NCBI RefSeq assembly: GCF_000204055.1
Contig: NW_006768765.1
Span: forward strand, 228,717 to 292,716
Reading direction: 5' to 3'
Length of the DNA stretch: 64,000 bases
From: Melampsora larici-populina 98AG31
Lineage: Eukaryota; Basidiomycota; Pucciniomycetes; Pucciniales; Melampsoraceae
The number at the start of each line of letters is the position of its first letter. Positions within the stretch are counted from its first letter, which is position 1. A program made the position numbers and the translations under genes. Of this stretch, positions 36,441-48,600 are shown one piece after another. The notes below the pieces were generated by a model. That model did not search any database, had not been told where the DNA came from, and saw only the letters and a program-made list of their open reading frames with translations.

Positions 36441-38635
36441 CCCTATGAAGTTATGATTCATGAACCCTTTCCTTTTTCAAAGTCGACTGCAAATAGCTGC
36501 AAATGCGCACGCAGCTCAAGACCAGCCATTGTACTCATCTCACCTACACCGGCTTCCGTCCGGATTTCAAATTCCCCAACGCGACGCTTTTGCTATCTCA
36601 AGGCTCATATTACGATCTGTGCATGTTCAAAAATTTGAATAGAGAAATGCATCCGAGGAAATTTGATAAAATTTGAATTTAGTAAGTTTTTTGATATTTT
36701 TTAGCACCAGCTACACAAATTGATTGCTTGTAAAACCATCCTCGAAAGGGTATAACAAGGTGTAGTACACAACCTGTCCTTATTGCTCCCTATTCCCCTT
36801 CCTGTCTAAATTCTTCATCAGGCCTGTCGAAAGTTTCCATCCTTCAAGTTGTCCAAACGTCCATTTCATCTCAACTTTCTAAACTCTTTTATACTTGTCA
36901 ACTAATCCTGAGATCACATAATCCATCCCACATCTGCCCAAACCAAGTCTCAATCTTCCGCCAGGGTGAGTCCTTCCTCTTTAACTCATGTCTTTTTGCC
37001 ATTCCTCGTCTTTGGTGATCATGACGCCTTCATGCTACCGTCCAACCATCTCGCCCATCTGTTTCATACAATTTCTGTTCCATCTCACATAATTTTTCTC
37101 CGCAATTGAACCAGTTGTGATTTTGGTCATAAAGTGCCATCAAGATTTTCCTTCTCCCATCATGTCTCCCATCCTTCTCCCATCCTTGTCCGCTATGCGT
37201 CCTTCGCGCTGGATCACAAGTCGCGGCGTGTGAATTCCGCTCGTGCGAGAGTTGGCCATCAAATCTTTCCTCGCTTTTGATTTCTTTAGCTCAACAACAT
37301 TCCTGCGGTGCCATTGCTTGTGAAACAGTCCGGCGAATCAAGATTGCTTTTTCCCGAGCAGGCTCGATGTTGCTTTCCCCAAATGCCCGACACACCATCC
37401 TGTTGACCCTTATAACGGCAGCAGGTATGGCTGGGAACGATTTGTCACATTCCCAACAGAATTATGCGCATCTATCCCGCTAGAGTTACTTGACTCTATT
37501 TCAGCCTTCACGGTACATGAATGTAGTGCGTTACCAGATCTCCCCCTTCCCTTTCCACAAACGCCTCTTTCATGCCTACAGCGGGCTCTTGCCTGCTTGC
37601 TTCGTTTGGCGAAGCTCCAGATGTCACGCTTACCTGCAATGGCGCTCAGTCCTTGTCACCTCATCGATCTCTCCGAGTATATCCATTGTCTTCTCCTTGA
37701 TCTGCGAGGTACTCGAGACTTTTACCTTGTGAAGTACGCGGTTGGTCAGAATGACTTCCTTCGTAGTAGCATTGCGCCTGCGCCACATCGGCTTTTGTGG
37801 TGTCGCTTACCGCTTTTTGCTTCAGCCCTTTTTTACGATGCGTAAGGGACAAGAACATCTCGCTGGAGGTGCTGAATGACAGTCACTCAAATCTGACGGA
37901 AGAGTTGTCCTGTCTGCTGTTTCGGCTCAATTTTACAGTTTTTAATCCTTCAGGCTTTATAATCTTGTCTATCTTGTGGTTCCTGCTGTCTAAAGCTGTC
38001 GCCTGCTTAATTTCCTCATCATACTACAGCGTCATTGTGGTCGGAGTAGCTTATATTTCGGTACACGCTTGTCACCCCGCTCCGAAAAGATTTACCGCAT
38101 GGCTCTTGCTTAGTTCATGCCGTCTCAATGCTTGACAGCGGAACGCCTATCTCATTACTTTCTAGATAACTTTCCTCTTGACCAATTGCCTCATACCTGA
38201 AGATCAAACTTTACTGACCAAGACTGTCGATCGGTCTCTACACCCAGATATAATTTTCTCCCCGCTAACTCTGCAGAAGACATATTTCTTGTTTGCGCAA
38301 CTTCGTCCTCAATGTGAGTTACTTGGTCCATCATTTTGGTATGATATTCGGGATTTGCTGATTGTATCTCTCTATGAAGACTCGCAAGGGACGTAACTGT
38401 GTACCTCTCGACTTTTGTCTCGTCAGGGTGCGCTAGCGCTCCGCCATCGATAATATCAGCTGTCAAAGTATTTTCACTCTTTGCCTCCAGCTGATCGACA
38501 GGCGCCATTGGAAAGTATCAAGTTGGCGCACAACTTAATATTCCCAGTCAAAGGCATACCCCATCGCGTTAAATTCTATCATTCAAATTGAACTCTCAAC
38601 TCTTCCGCCATCGTCCCATCGACAACGCCGCTATC
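36441..38635. promoter_or_regulatory. Long leader/promoter region of the homeobox gene
   Basis: About 2 kb, C/T-rich, with many chance frames on both strands and no supported gene. Long complex upstream regions are usual for fungal developmental regulators; upstream noncoding exons are possible. Confidence 0.35.
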
Positions 38636-40923
38636 ATGAACTCGAAGCCAGTAGGCACTGCTCTTACGTCTCACCAGCTCTCACTCTCTCCCCCACCATC
38701 CGCGGGTTACCAATCCGCATACCGCACCCAAAACAATTCCTCTTACAACCAATACTCTGCCTCAACTTGCCCTTCCTCTCGCTCGTCCCCAGATTCGTCT
38801 TCCGCCTTCGCAAATCAAAATAGTCTTCATCCGACCACCAACAGTTATGTTTCCAATGATACATTACCCTGTAGCCGTGGCGCGAGTCCGCCCGATCAGC
38901 AGGACGCGGATGAGCATATACCACCAACTAAACGACTTCGTACAACTACTTTCTTCTCTCAAATCGACAGCCGCAATTCAGACAAGCCGTCACACCTCGT
39001 GCTTACCCCGTCCCACTTTGCAATTTCAGCCCAAGATGTATATCGCGGTGTATCGGGGGCCGAAGATACAAAGGCCTTGCCTCCTATAATGACTCGAGAA
39101 GAACAAGCTCAAGGAACAGGGCATGCGGACAACAGGTTGCCCCTTATTCGACCCGGTTTCAACAGCGAGAGACACCACAATCTTCATTCTACTCCGGGCA
39201 GTGACGATGCTCATGAAAATTCGCTATCGTCGCATAAACCCACTGATCAAAATTCTAATCCTGTGCGTTTCCAATCCCTTTCCTCTCAAATTATTCAGCT
39301 CCAATCCCATACAATCAACAAATCCATCTTCTAGACCCAGCCGCAGAGCTATAAGCCTCGAATTAGTCCTTCATTCTTCTCCGTCGAACCAGTGTATCTT
39401 GTGGGCTGACTTTTTGCTGCCTTCCTCGTTTATGCCGATAATGTCTTCCCAATTGTTCTTGATTTAACGATACCCGACGCACCATTTCAATTCAAACTGA
39501 TCTTCCTTGTCTATGCGTGGAATGAATGAACCTCTTGCCGCCATGTTGATCAGTCTGCTCAACTTGATCGACAATTTTCACAGTCCCCAAGTGTTCCGAC
39601 AAATCCAGTTTCAGCGAAGCAGTCGGCAAGCTCTGAACACCCTTCATTCGTTCAACTTGAACATCAGCATGGGTCTGCTGCCTCTCATCCCGCCAGCCCC
39701 CTTGTGTTATCAAGTCACCATCCACAGCCTCTCCTTTCGGCTCATCCTGCTGGGTATATGCCTTCCTTGCCATCCCCGGTTGGTACTACCAATGCTCACC
39801 ACTCCCAGCATGCCCTTCATCATCGTGCCTCTTACCCTGGCTCTCCGTCCATGACGATCACACCAAGCTCGGCAACTTTCTCGCCGAATACAACTACCGC
39901 GTTCGGCCGGATATCACCCCCTACTGTTCATGAGCCTTCCTCACCGGCGTATTGCACTTCTGCCAGCGCGTTTCCTCATCACGCTGCTGCACATCTCATG
40001 GGGTCTCCGTACCCTGCCAGTGGTACCGCGACACTCGGAAATCAGACCGGCGTTTCCTCGGGCAACCGTTCGGTCTCACAACCGTCGTTGACCGCTGCCG
40101 ATGCTTCCAAAAGCGATGGAGGTCGATGGGCCACCTCTGATGGGCAAGCACCCCGTCGGCGTGGAAAGCTTCCGCAAGCAGGTTGGTTTGTTTTATTTGT
40201 GATAGGCTAACCCGAGCTGACCACGTCTGGTTACCTTCTCAGTCACTGCTTTGCTTCGCAATTGGTTGATGTCTCACACGAGCCACCCTTATCCGACAGA
40301 GGAAGAGAAGAAGTTTCTGTGCGAGCAGACTGCTCTTAATATGAACCAAGGTGCGTTTTACCTCCTTAGAATGCGATTGCGTGTTTGTTTGTTGATGAAT
40401 TTCGCTATGTCATATCATAGTCAGCAACTGGTTCATCAATGCACGTCGCCGAATCCTCGTGCCACCCACAGGCTGTAACTCGACCCACCAGGTGCGACAG
40501 CCCATTCGCAGACAGGCTCAAACCCAACTGGCGCGTGCCGCTGCTGATGCGGCGGTAGGGATGGCGCACAGTTTACCTTCCCCATCTCCCACCTTTCCCT
40601 CGGGAGCTTTTGACTTCCGCGGTCCGCACTTTGCCAATCCTCGCAGTCCTCATGGAGCTATAAGCCGTTCGCCAACCTCGCCGGTTACTGGGCAATACGC
40701 AACGTATCCATCCTCCTACCAGATGTCCTCTTCATCAGCACCAGCGACCCCTCAATATGGCTCATCACCCTACCCATCTTATCAAGCTTATTACCATCCG
40801 ACACCCGCATATGCCCATTTGAACGCGAGTTCTAGACTTCCTTCACCTCGCTCGCAGCCGAACACCCCTGGCTACCCCCCACCGCAAATTGTCTGCCACG
40901 CGCCTGAGAGCCAAGAAGCGTGA
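38636..40923 (+). CDS. TALE (KN-type) homeobox transcription factor
   Basis: Nuclear DNA-binding regulator. Exons 38636-39262, 39335-39391, 39554-40181, 40243-40350 and 40421-40923 join in phase to about 640 residues; exon 2 (57 nt) is the least certain. The long N-terminal half is Ser/Pro/His/Gln-rich and disordered. The homeodomain (about residues 430-490) starts RRRGKLPQAVTALLRNWLMS, carries the three-residue-loop signature HTSHPYPTEEEKKFL, and has the recognition helix VSNWFINARRRIL with the invariant W-F-x-N and Arg run. Two introns cut the homeodomain. The C-terminus is again Ser/Pro/Tyr-rich. No second homeodomain gene lies beside it in the window, so it does not look like a b mating-type locus. 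An upstream coding exon cannot be excluded. Confidence 0.88.
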
Positions 40924-42200
40924 GTATTTTTGTCGGACCTGTACCAGAACTTATGCTTATATATCCGAATCGGCAGTTATTCTCGCCCAGTCGCAGTGCA
41001 TCCCCCCGAACACCCTGATACACGTCCGGGCTCCACGGATATGCCGAGTTCCCTCAAACTTCCATGGCAGCACACCCAATCGCACATTGAAGATACCAGC
41101 GCGAATGCCTGCGAGGGTGGTAACTGAGCACACCGCTCGTCGAAGCTGTCCCTTCGCTAGATTTTGACCTATGAACTATGGCAACATAGTCCCACTTACA
41201 GTCCCTTTGATTCATTTGACTCGCGCCTCTATCAAAAGGAAAATCACAAATGATTGTGACATCCATCATCTGCCCTATGTCCCAATATTCTATAACCTCT
41301 TTTCGACCCAAGATAGTAGTTTCTGTATTTGATCATTACACATCAGTTTGAGCAAGAACGTCATAGCAAAATTTTCCTTTAGCTTACCCACACACACCCT
41401 TTCTCTGTCTTGCTTGAAATAGTATATCAAAAGTTTTTAATGGTAATAACCACAATAAGTTTTTCTAATTGTCAATCTTCTTTCTTCATTGTTACTTTCT
41501 TGTGTCAAAAACCCAATCTTTTAAATCTTATATCCTTAGCACAAAAAAATAATACTCATCTGTTTATTTTGAAAATCATTTTCATTCATCTTGTTCCTTT
41601 TGATTTTATATCAACCAATCGTCAAAACTTAATCACTACACTAAACTATGCAAATTATAAACACCATTAATGCTGCTTTTGATCAATCCTCTGTAGCCAA
41701 GGCCACAAATGCGCCTTAACTTTGGTCTGAAGTGAAATTTGCAAAGTCACTCCCTCTTGCTCTCTCTCAAGTTTAACTTTGGGGTGCTGACACAATCAAG
41801 GGTGCCACTATACTAGCTCGCCGTTGTGTATGTACATCTGAATACCAAAAAAGTGGACCACTCACATGAATTTGATGCTGTTCTCTTCTCTATTGCTTGG
41901 GCCCGCCTCTGGATATCACATTCATTCTGTTTTGTTTTTCCAATACTCGGCTACATCCATTTCATTATATGTTAAATGTCCTTCAATGTACTTGCTCAGA
42001 TAGTGTTATATGGAAATAAGCAATCACACACTTAAAACAAACAATATATGGGATGTTGAGAAAAAATAATCAAGTTTTCTAATATGTTAAAGAAGATTAA
42101 ACTTCCAAATTTACCACTGAAAACCAAAAAAATACAGTCTTTGCTGTATAGAAATCCAGATTAAAACTGAAATTTGAACTTTTTCATTTTTCCTCAATTA
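40924..42200. other. Intergenic, no gene seen
   Basis: 3' flank of the homeobox gene, then increasingly AT-rich sequence leading into the transposon-rich half of the window. Confidence 0.4.
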
Positions 42201-42362
42201 GGGGATACAAAGTTAAAACTGGGAGTTTTTTCCCAGTTTCCCAAATACATACCGCCAAAAACACAAACTGAGAAACTGGGAGAACATGGGAAAGTTCCAA
42301 ACACAGCCAAAAACAAAAACTGGGAAACTGGGAAAAAAATCCCAGTTTTAACTTTGTATCCC
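42201..42362. mobile_element. Palindromic MITE, copy 1
   Basis: Begins GGGGATACAAAGTTAAAACT and ends with its inverse AGTTTTAACTTTGTATCCC. The body is made of AACTGGGA/TCCCAGTTT repeats. Second copy at 42633-42808. Confidence 0.75.
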
Positions 42363-42632
42363 ACAAATGTCCAAAATATAATTAAATGGTTGTACATCAC
42401 CAGAGGGGTTTGAATATTTTGAACTCAAACCACCAGTTGTCTACATTCACATCATTTCTCCCATCTTCAAACCAATCATAAACCTCTCTATTGTTCTCAG
42501 AATTCTTACATGCCACCTAACTCCCTCTCTATCACCCAAAAAACATGTTTTGCACCAACAACAGGCCAGAGCATACTTTAGACTACAAAAGTTACAGATG
42601 ACTGCTGTGATTTTTTGTCTGAGTAATAGTTA
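42363..42632. other. Spacer between the two palindromic MITEs
   Basis: Unique-looking AT-rich sequence, no gene. Confidence 0.4.
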
Positions 42633-42808
42633 GGGGATACAAAGTTAAAACTGGGATTTTTTTCCCAGTTTCCCAGTTTTTGTTTTAGGCTGTGTTTGGA
42701 ACTTTCCCACGTTCTCCCAGTTTCCCAGTTTGCTAAGTTTACGTTTTTGGCGGTATTTGGGAAACTGGGAAACTGGGAAAAATCTCCCAGTTTTAACTTT
42801 GTATCCCC
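42633..42808. mobile_element. Palindromic MITE, copy 2, opposite orientation
   Basis: Same termini as copy 1, with TA outside both ends. The internal asymmetric part (GGCTGTGTTTGGAACTTTCC) is inverted relative to copy 1, so the two lie head to head. Confidence 0.78.
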
Positions 42809-43043
42809 TAAGTATTTACAGCTATGTATTCACAGCCATTTGGTTCTTTGTATTTGAATGAAAACCCTTGCGGTTTCATGTACCATCTAAGCCCTTCAAG
42901 TGTCTTGTCTTGGAAAGACTTGACTCAACAAGAGCCTAATCCTTCTCAATTCCAAGGCCAATTTGTGATCTTGTAGCCTCGATATACAGACATTCTTCTG
43001 TTTAAACAATGATCTGATATGATGTGCATGCAGAGGTGCAGTG

Positions 43044-45542
43044 TAATGCACCGACCCGGCCCCAACCCGGTAATTCTGAGGTGGGCCGGGCCAAACCACC
43101 CTTCAGGCCGGGCCGACCCGGTCCGGTAGCCCTAACTCAGTGAGAACCGCTGGAAAAACCCAAAAAAAACCCTCTGGGGCCCATTTGATATTGAACTTTA
43201 AAGTTTACCGCGAAATCCATTGAACTTAATCGATCCAAACACGCCGAAGATGCCGCCAAAACTCCCTCGCCCTTCTTCCACGATTATCCTAACCGACTCC
43301 GAAGATCAATCCCAGTCCCAAACGTCGAAAACGTCAATCAACGCAGTCAAACTCACCCAGAATCAAAAATCTTGGGTTTGGAAATACTTCAAGACCAAAG
43401 TTCATCAAGGTGTTGCTAAATACGTGTGTCAGGCTGCAAAACCTGCCCGTAGTACTCGTATTTGTGGAGCTCTAATGACCCCCGATCCAACTCAGAGGAC
43501 CAAGTCTCTAGCTCGACATCTCCAGCGTTATCACAACATCGAGTCTAAAACTGAGCCACAACAAGGTGCTATCAAATCATTTCTTGACACTGGGACGATG
43601 AAAAAGGTAAGTTGTTTTTCTTTTACTCATCTTTCCTTCCATTTATCCTTTCGATCATCTCATTTTTGATTCATTTATCCTTTTGATTTTTCAATTACTC
43701 GTCATCTAGCTTCCCAAGCTGTCTCGCGATTCTCTCAAGTATCAACTGGTCAAACTTATTGCCAACTGCAAACTGCCGGCTGCCATTGTTGATTGTGAAG
43801 ATTTCACGTTCCTATTCTTGGAATCACAGCTCACTGGATCGACGATCAATTCAAAATGCAAGAAGTCATATTAGCTATGCAAGAGATTGACGGACCAAAG
43901 ACTGGTCTAAACCTTTCAAAGTACTTTATTGATTGTCTTGACAAGTTTAACATCCAATCAAAAATTTATTGTGTCACTGCTGACAACGCTTCGACTAACG
44001 GTGTGATGGCTCGAGAAATTGCTCATGAGATCAAAGATTTTGAGAAGGATAAAAACTTACTGGGATGTGTGGCCCACGTTATAAATCTTGTTGCTCGGGC
44101 TGGGTTAGCTGTATTCTCAAAGAAGCTGGGTGAGACGACTTTGGTCGACATAGTAGATATACTCAAAGATGATTCATTTAATCAAGTCAATGCTCCTGGA
44201 GCCCTTAGTCGACTCTTGGGATTCATCACAGCGGTCATGAAGACTCCGAAGCGCAAGAAAAGTTTTGAAAAACTAGTTGAATCTGAACTTGGTCGCTCTC
44301 TTGGTCTTATCCAAAACGTCGAAACTCAATGGAACTCTGATCTCAACGCCCTCAAGAAAGCTTTGGTACTCAAGGATGTCATTGATTTGAAATGCTCACA
44401 AGACCAAGATATGAGCAAGTTTAAACTCACTCCGGTCAAATGGGAATTGATTGCCCACCTTGTTTGATTCCTTGAACCTTTTGAAAAAGCGACCAATATG
44501 CTTTCTCAGTTGACTTACACAAGCATCGATGCTGTCTTGCCTGTCTATGAGTGGCTCGAGTCTCAGCTTGACAAGGTAAGACATATTTCATTTTTTATCT
44601 TTTGCATTCTAATCTACAATAAGTTCTAATGTTGATTCTCCTCATAGGCTTTGATCATGTTAGAAAACAATCCGATCCACCCAGCCATTGCTCCAATGAA
44701 GACCAAGCTCACCAATTATTTCAACAAAGCAATTCTCAAGCCTGTCTATCTTTGTGCTCATCTATTGGACCCTCGCAGCAAGGATCAAGAGCTTTCTTCA
44801 AACACTCTTCTCCGAGCTGGAATCATCAATCAAGCGGACTGGCGAGATCTCTTTTTGGATGAGGCTCGCCAATTTATCCCAAGCCCCGAGCAAGACAATG
44901 ACGACATGGACGCAATCACCCAACCTGAAGAAGACGGACCTTGATCATTCATATCAGCACCTAAGAAGAAGAGAACTTTAGATGTAGAACTTGTTGCTTA
45001 CCTTGCCGAACCTCGAGAGCCAGGGAATCGTGATCCCTTGGTTTATTGGAAGGAAAACGTGAAGAAGTACCCCTTGCTCTCCATGATGGCTCGCATCTTC
45101 CTCTCAATTCCAGCCTGCAGCACTCCTTCTGAACGGGCTTTTTCAGCTGGAGGACGTGTTCTCACTAAACGTCGCCACGGTCTCAAATCTGACACCTTTG
45201 AAGCGCTTGTATGCCTCAAGACTTGGTACAAGGTGTTAACTACAATCACTTTATTTTTTTCATTATTTTTCTTTTCAATTCCTTTCTGAAAATATTTGTT
45301 TACTAGTACCTAGCTCACAATGAGCTTATAAAGACACAAATGAAAGTTTTTATACATGATATTTAAAGAAATGCAGATTTGTTTGGCCTGATTTGAGCCT
45401 TTTCTCCTATACTTGCCCCCCCTACCAAAATAGCGGGTCGGTCCGGGTCAACCCGGATTCACTCAAAATCTTGCCGAGACCCGCTTGCCCCGGTCCCGGC
45501 CCCGGTACCAGACCGGGTTTCGCAGACCGGGTCGGCGCATTA
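43044..45542. mobile_element. hAT transposon, 2.5 kb, with 8-bp target duplication
   Basis: Termini TAATGCACCGACCCGG and CCGGGTCGGCGCATTA are inverted repeats with one mismatch. They are flanked by identical 8-bp copies of GTGCAGTG (43036-43043 and 45543-45550), the hAT hallmark. The subterminal regions (first ~100 and last ~110 bp) are very rich in CCGG/CCCGG repeats, probably transposase-binding sites. The interior holds a broken hAT transposase. Confidence 0.92.
43250..45289 (+). pseudogene. hAT transposase, disrupted
   Basis: The start exon (43250-43606) encodes a BED-type zinc finger: WVWKYFKTK, YVCQ ... ICGALM, then LARHLQRYHNIE. After an intron (acceptor at 43709) the frame soon breaks: the region carrying the first catalytic Asp (the TTDGWTS-like segment) is missing and the reading shifts to GITAHWIDDQFKMQEV. 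Next come VTADNASTNG and CVAHVINLVARAGLAVF. TGA stops interrupt at 44465-44467 and 44942-44944. The C-terminal hAT dimerisation domain is readable (PLVYWKENVKKYPLLSMMAR, IPACSTPSERAFSAGGRVLT). The element therefore cannot make an active transposase. Confidence 0.85.
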
Positions 45543-45665
45543 GTGCAGTGTTGTGAATTTTCAGGGAGGCTATGATTTATTACAAGAGAGGTCTAGTACT
45601 CACAATGTAATTGGTCCTGACTAAGGTATTCCGCTGGTTACGGGGAATATGAGTTGATAGTTATA

Positions 45666-48600
45666 CAGTTGCTCCAGTCTAGTCACGACTGGAGCCTGGC
45701 CCCGGCCCCGGCCCCGGGACGCAAATGTTAGGGGGTCCCAGTAATACCAAAAAAAAAAATCGCAGAGGTTTTTTTTGCGAAAGTTCCTCTGTATTGCCAC
45801 ATTTTATCCCCACATTTCAGTGCATCGTCACTTTATCGCCACTTCCCATAAACTCTAACATCATGGCAAATAAATCCAAAGCTTTGAAAGCTCAAGCACG
45901 ACGATGGAAGAAGGTTCGTGCAGCAAAATCGAAGAATTTCATAGTTCTCTCCGACTTGGAAGATCAGGAAATCACGGAAATCACGGATATCACTGTGGAT
46001 CCTGATCTTCAATTCATATCCGGCAATGACTCAGAGACTGTTCTTCAACCATCTCCTCCAATCATGATTCCACTCGACTCCATTTCCAAAGTTGAGGAAT
46101 CAAAAACCCCTCAGCCTCCTCAATCTGTCATTCTTCAACCTTCTGAGCTTTATTGGATGCGTATCGATCCTAATTATCTTACCGAGGAGGACGACATGGA
46201 TCCCTTAGACATCCCACTCTACGCACAAGCCGATATCGCTGATTCTTCTGATGATGAAGCATCTAATAATGAAATTATCAATAATGCTCTATTCCCAGTT
46301 TTCACTTGACCTTCTTTTTATCAACCAACTCTTGGTAAACGGAAAACCAAGAGCGGTGGAATCCTCAAAGGCTATAAGAAGCCGTGTGTTCAACCTAATT
46401 CAAGAAAACTTGTCCCACAAAAAATACCAAAAGAAACAAAGAGGCAATACCGAATCAACTGAGAAAAAGCTCTTGGCAAGTCTAACAACACGTTCAACTT
46501 TAACAACTGGCTTATTTGTGATCCAGCTCCAGCTCCCTTCGCATCACCCGGAATCGCCTCATCTGATACCTTCAAAACCTCTGTTAACGATAATCCTAAT
46601 CATGGCAATGCATCATCTGAAACTACTTCTGATTACATTCACAATATCGATCAAGATGAAAATGAAAATTCAACCAAAACTGAAACTGAAGCTGAAAATG
46701 AAGATGAAACTGAAAAAGGAAATGGACTTGGAGCAGTTGTATCAGATTCATGGATTGATGCTTGTGTCAAAAATTATTGATCCAGCAAGACCAAACTCTC
46801 ACTCCCTCAAAAAATCAAACAAGCGGCCCAGGATCAATACGACAAATTAGATGCCGACATTTTATTCATTGAAATTAAGTCTCGTGAAAACGCAAAACAA
46901 AATCCACACTTCAAATACCCATCTGCTATCATTGACGACCTGCAAGAGTACAATTCACGACGAATGGAACTCACCCTCAAAGGTGAAAAAGAACCTTCCG
47001 CCACTGCTTCCATTCTAACTGCGGCCTCATCGATTCGCAGACGACCCGTAACTTACAAGTCTTCTAATACACCATCCACGGGAGTCAGTCACGCCAAGAA
47101 AATACGACAGCAAGCTATCAATGTCTCACAATTCAAGGAGTTGATTACAAGTCAGCGAGGATTTGGTTCATCACATAAATCTATGCTTGATGATGAGAAC
47201 CTTTATAACTCTCTTCATTCATGGGCGATATCTAAAAAACCCGGAGAGGTATGTTGCATTCGATCTTTTCTTTTTTTCTTTCTACACAAGTTTCCAAGTG
47301 CTGACTTTTGGTGATCATCTCTTGCAGCTTTCTCCTCTTTCTCTGCTTCATCACGTCAACACTGTTGCATTACCAGAACATGGTATTGACAAAACCACCT
47401 GTGTCAACACAGCCAATTGATGGCTTCATTGCTTAGGATTCCGGGCACGCGAGTACAGTAAAGGCCTGTACTTCGATGGGCACGAACGACCTGATGTCGT
47501 CGCGTACCGCCACAAATATCTAGAGATGATAGCTGAGCTTCAAAAGTGTTCTTGAGTCTATCATGGAGAGGATCTGGAGCTCTCAATTGCTCCAGATCCT
47601 CTTGTCCTTCAAGATGAGAAAGAGACAATCTTTCTTTACCACGACGAGTCAACGGTTCATGCTAACAAACGACCCAAACAAGCCTGGATGAAAGACAACA
47701 CTCAAGAACTGCGCAAGAAGAGCGATGGAAGACTAATCCACGATTCGGACTGGATCACACCAGCCACCACCACTGGCCGACTTGAATTCACTTCTGAAGC
47801 TGAACACGGATGACTTCCTTTGCCTCCATTCACCAATGCAGCTGTAGTTACTTACCCAGGAAGCAAAGGTGATCCCTGGTGGGATTGCATGCAACTAATC
47901 GACCAAGTGAAAACTCGAGCAATTCCCATCTTCAATTATCTTTTCCCTGATGCACAGGGGGTGTTCATTTTCGATTGTTCTTCAGCACATGAATCTTACG
48001 GGCCCTCCGCTCTTTGAGTGTCTAACATGAACCTTGGTCCCGGCGGCAAGAAATCATCATTACGAGATACCGAGATCCCATCTGACGACCCTAGAATCCC
48101 TCTTGAAAAACAAGGTCTTCCTCAATCCATGGTGTATCCGGCCGACTATCAAGACCCTAATCTTGCTGGGAAAAATAAGGGAATCCGTTGTGTCCTAGCC
48201 GAGCGTGGCTTGTGGGACCTCTACGAAGCCAAAGCCAAGGAATCAGGTAACAAACCTGTCTTATGCTGTGCAACATGTAAACTATCGAATACAAAGCGAG
48301 ATTTAGCTGCGCGAGAAGCCCGATTACAACGCGAAAAGGATGCACAAGATGCTTACGAGAACGGCAAATCCCCAGTCACCTCCTCCATCAACATCTCTGA
48401 CGATCCATACTGCTGTGCTTCAAAGGTTTTGAGCTTGCAGTTGGACATTGCGAATGAAAAGCCATTACTTCAGATGGTCATCGAGGAGGCTGGCCATATA
48501 TGCTTGTTCCTTCCCAAGTTTCACTGTGAGCTCAACCCGATAGAGCTCTACTGGTCTTTCATCAAGCATCGTAAGTGTTTCTGTTTCCAATTAACATCCA

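Noticed and set aside
38191..38508. Minus-strand gene upstream of the homeobox factor
   Set aside because: Sits inside the C/T-rich leader, low complexity, no motif.
38636..40923. b mating-type locus
   Set aside because: Only one homeodomain gene is present, with no divergently oriented HD partner within the window.
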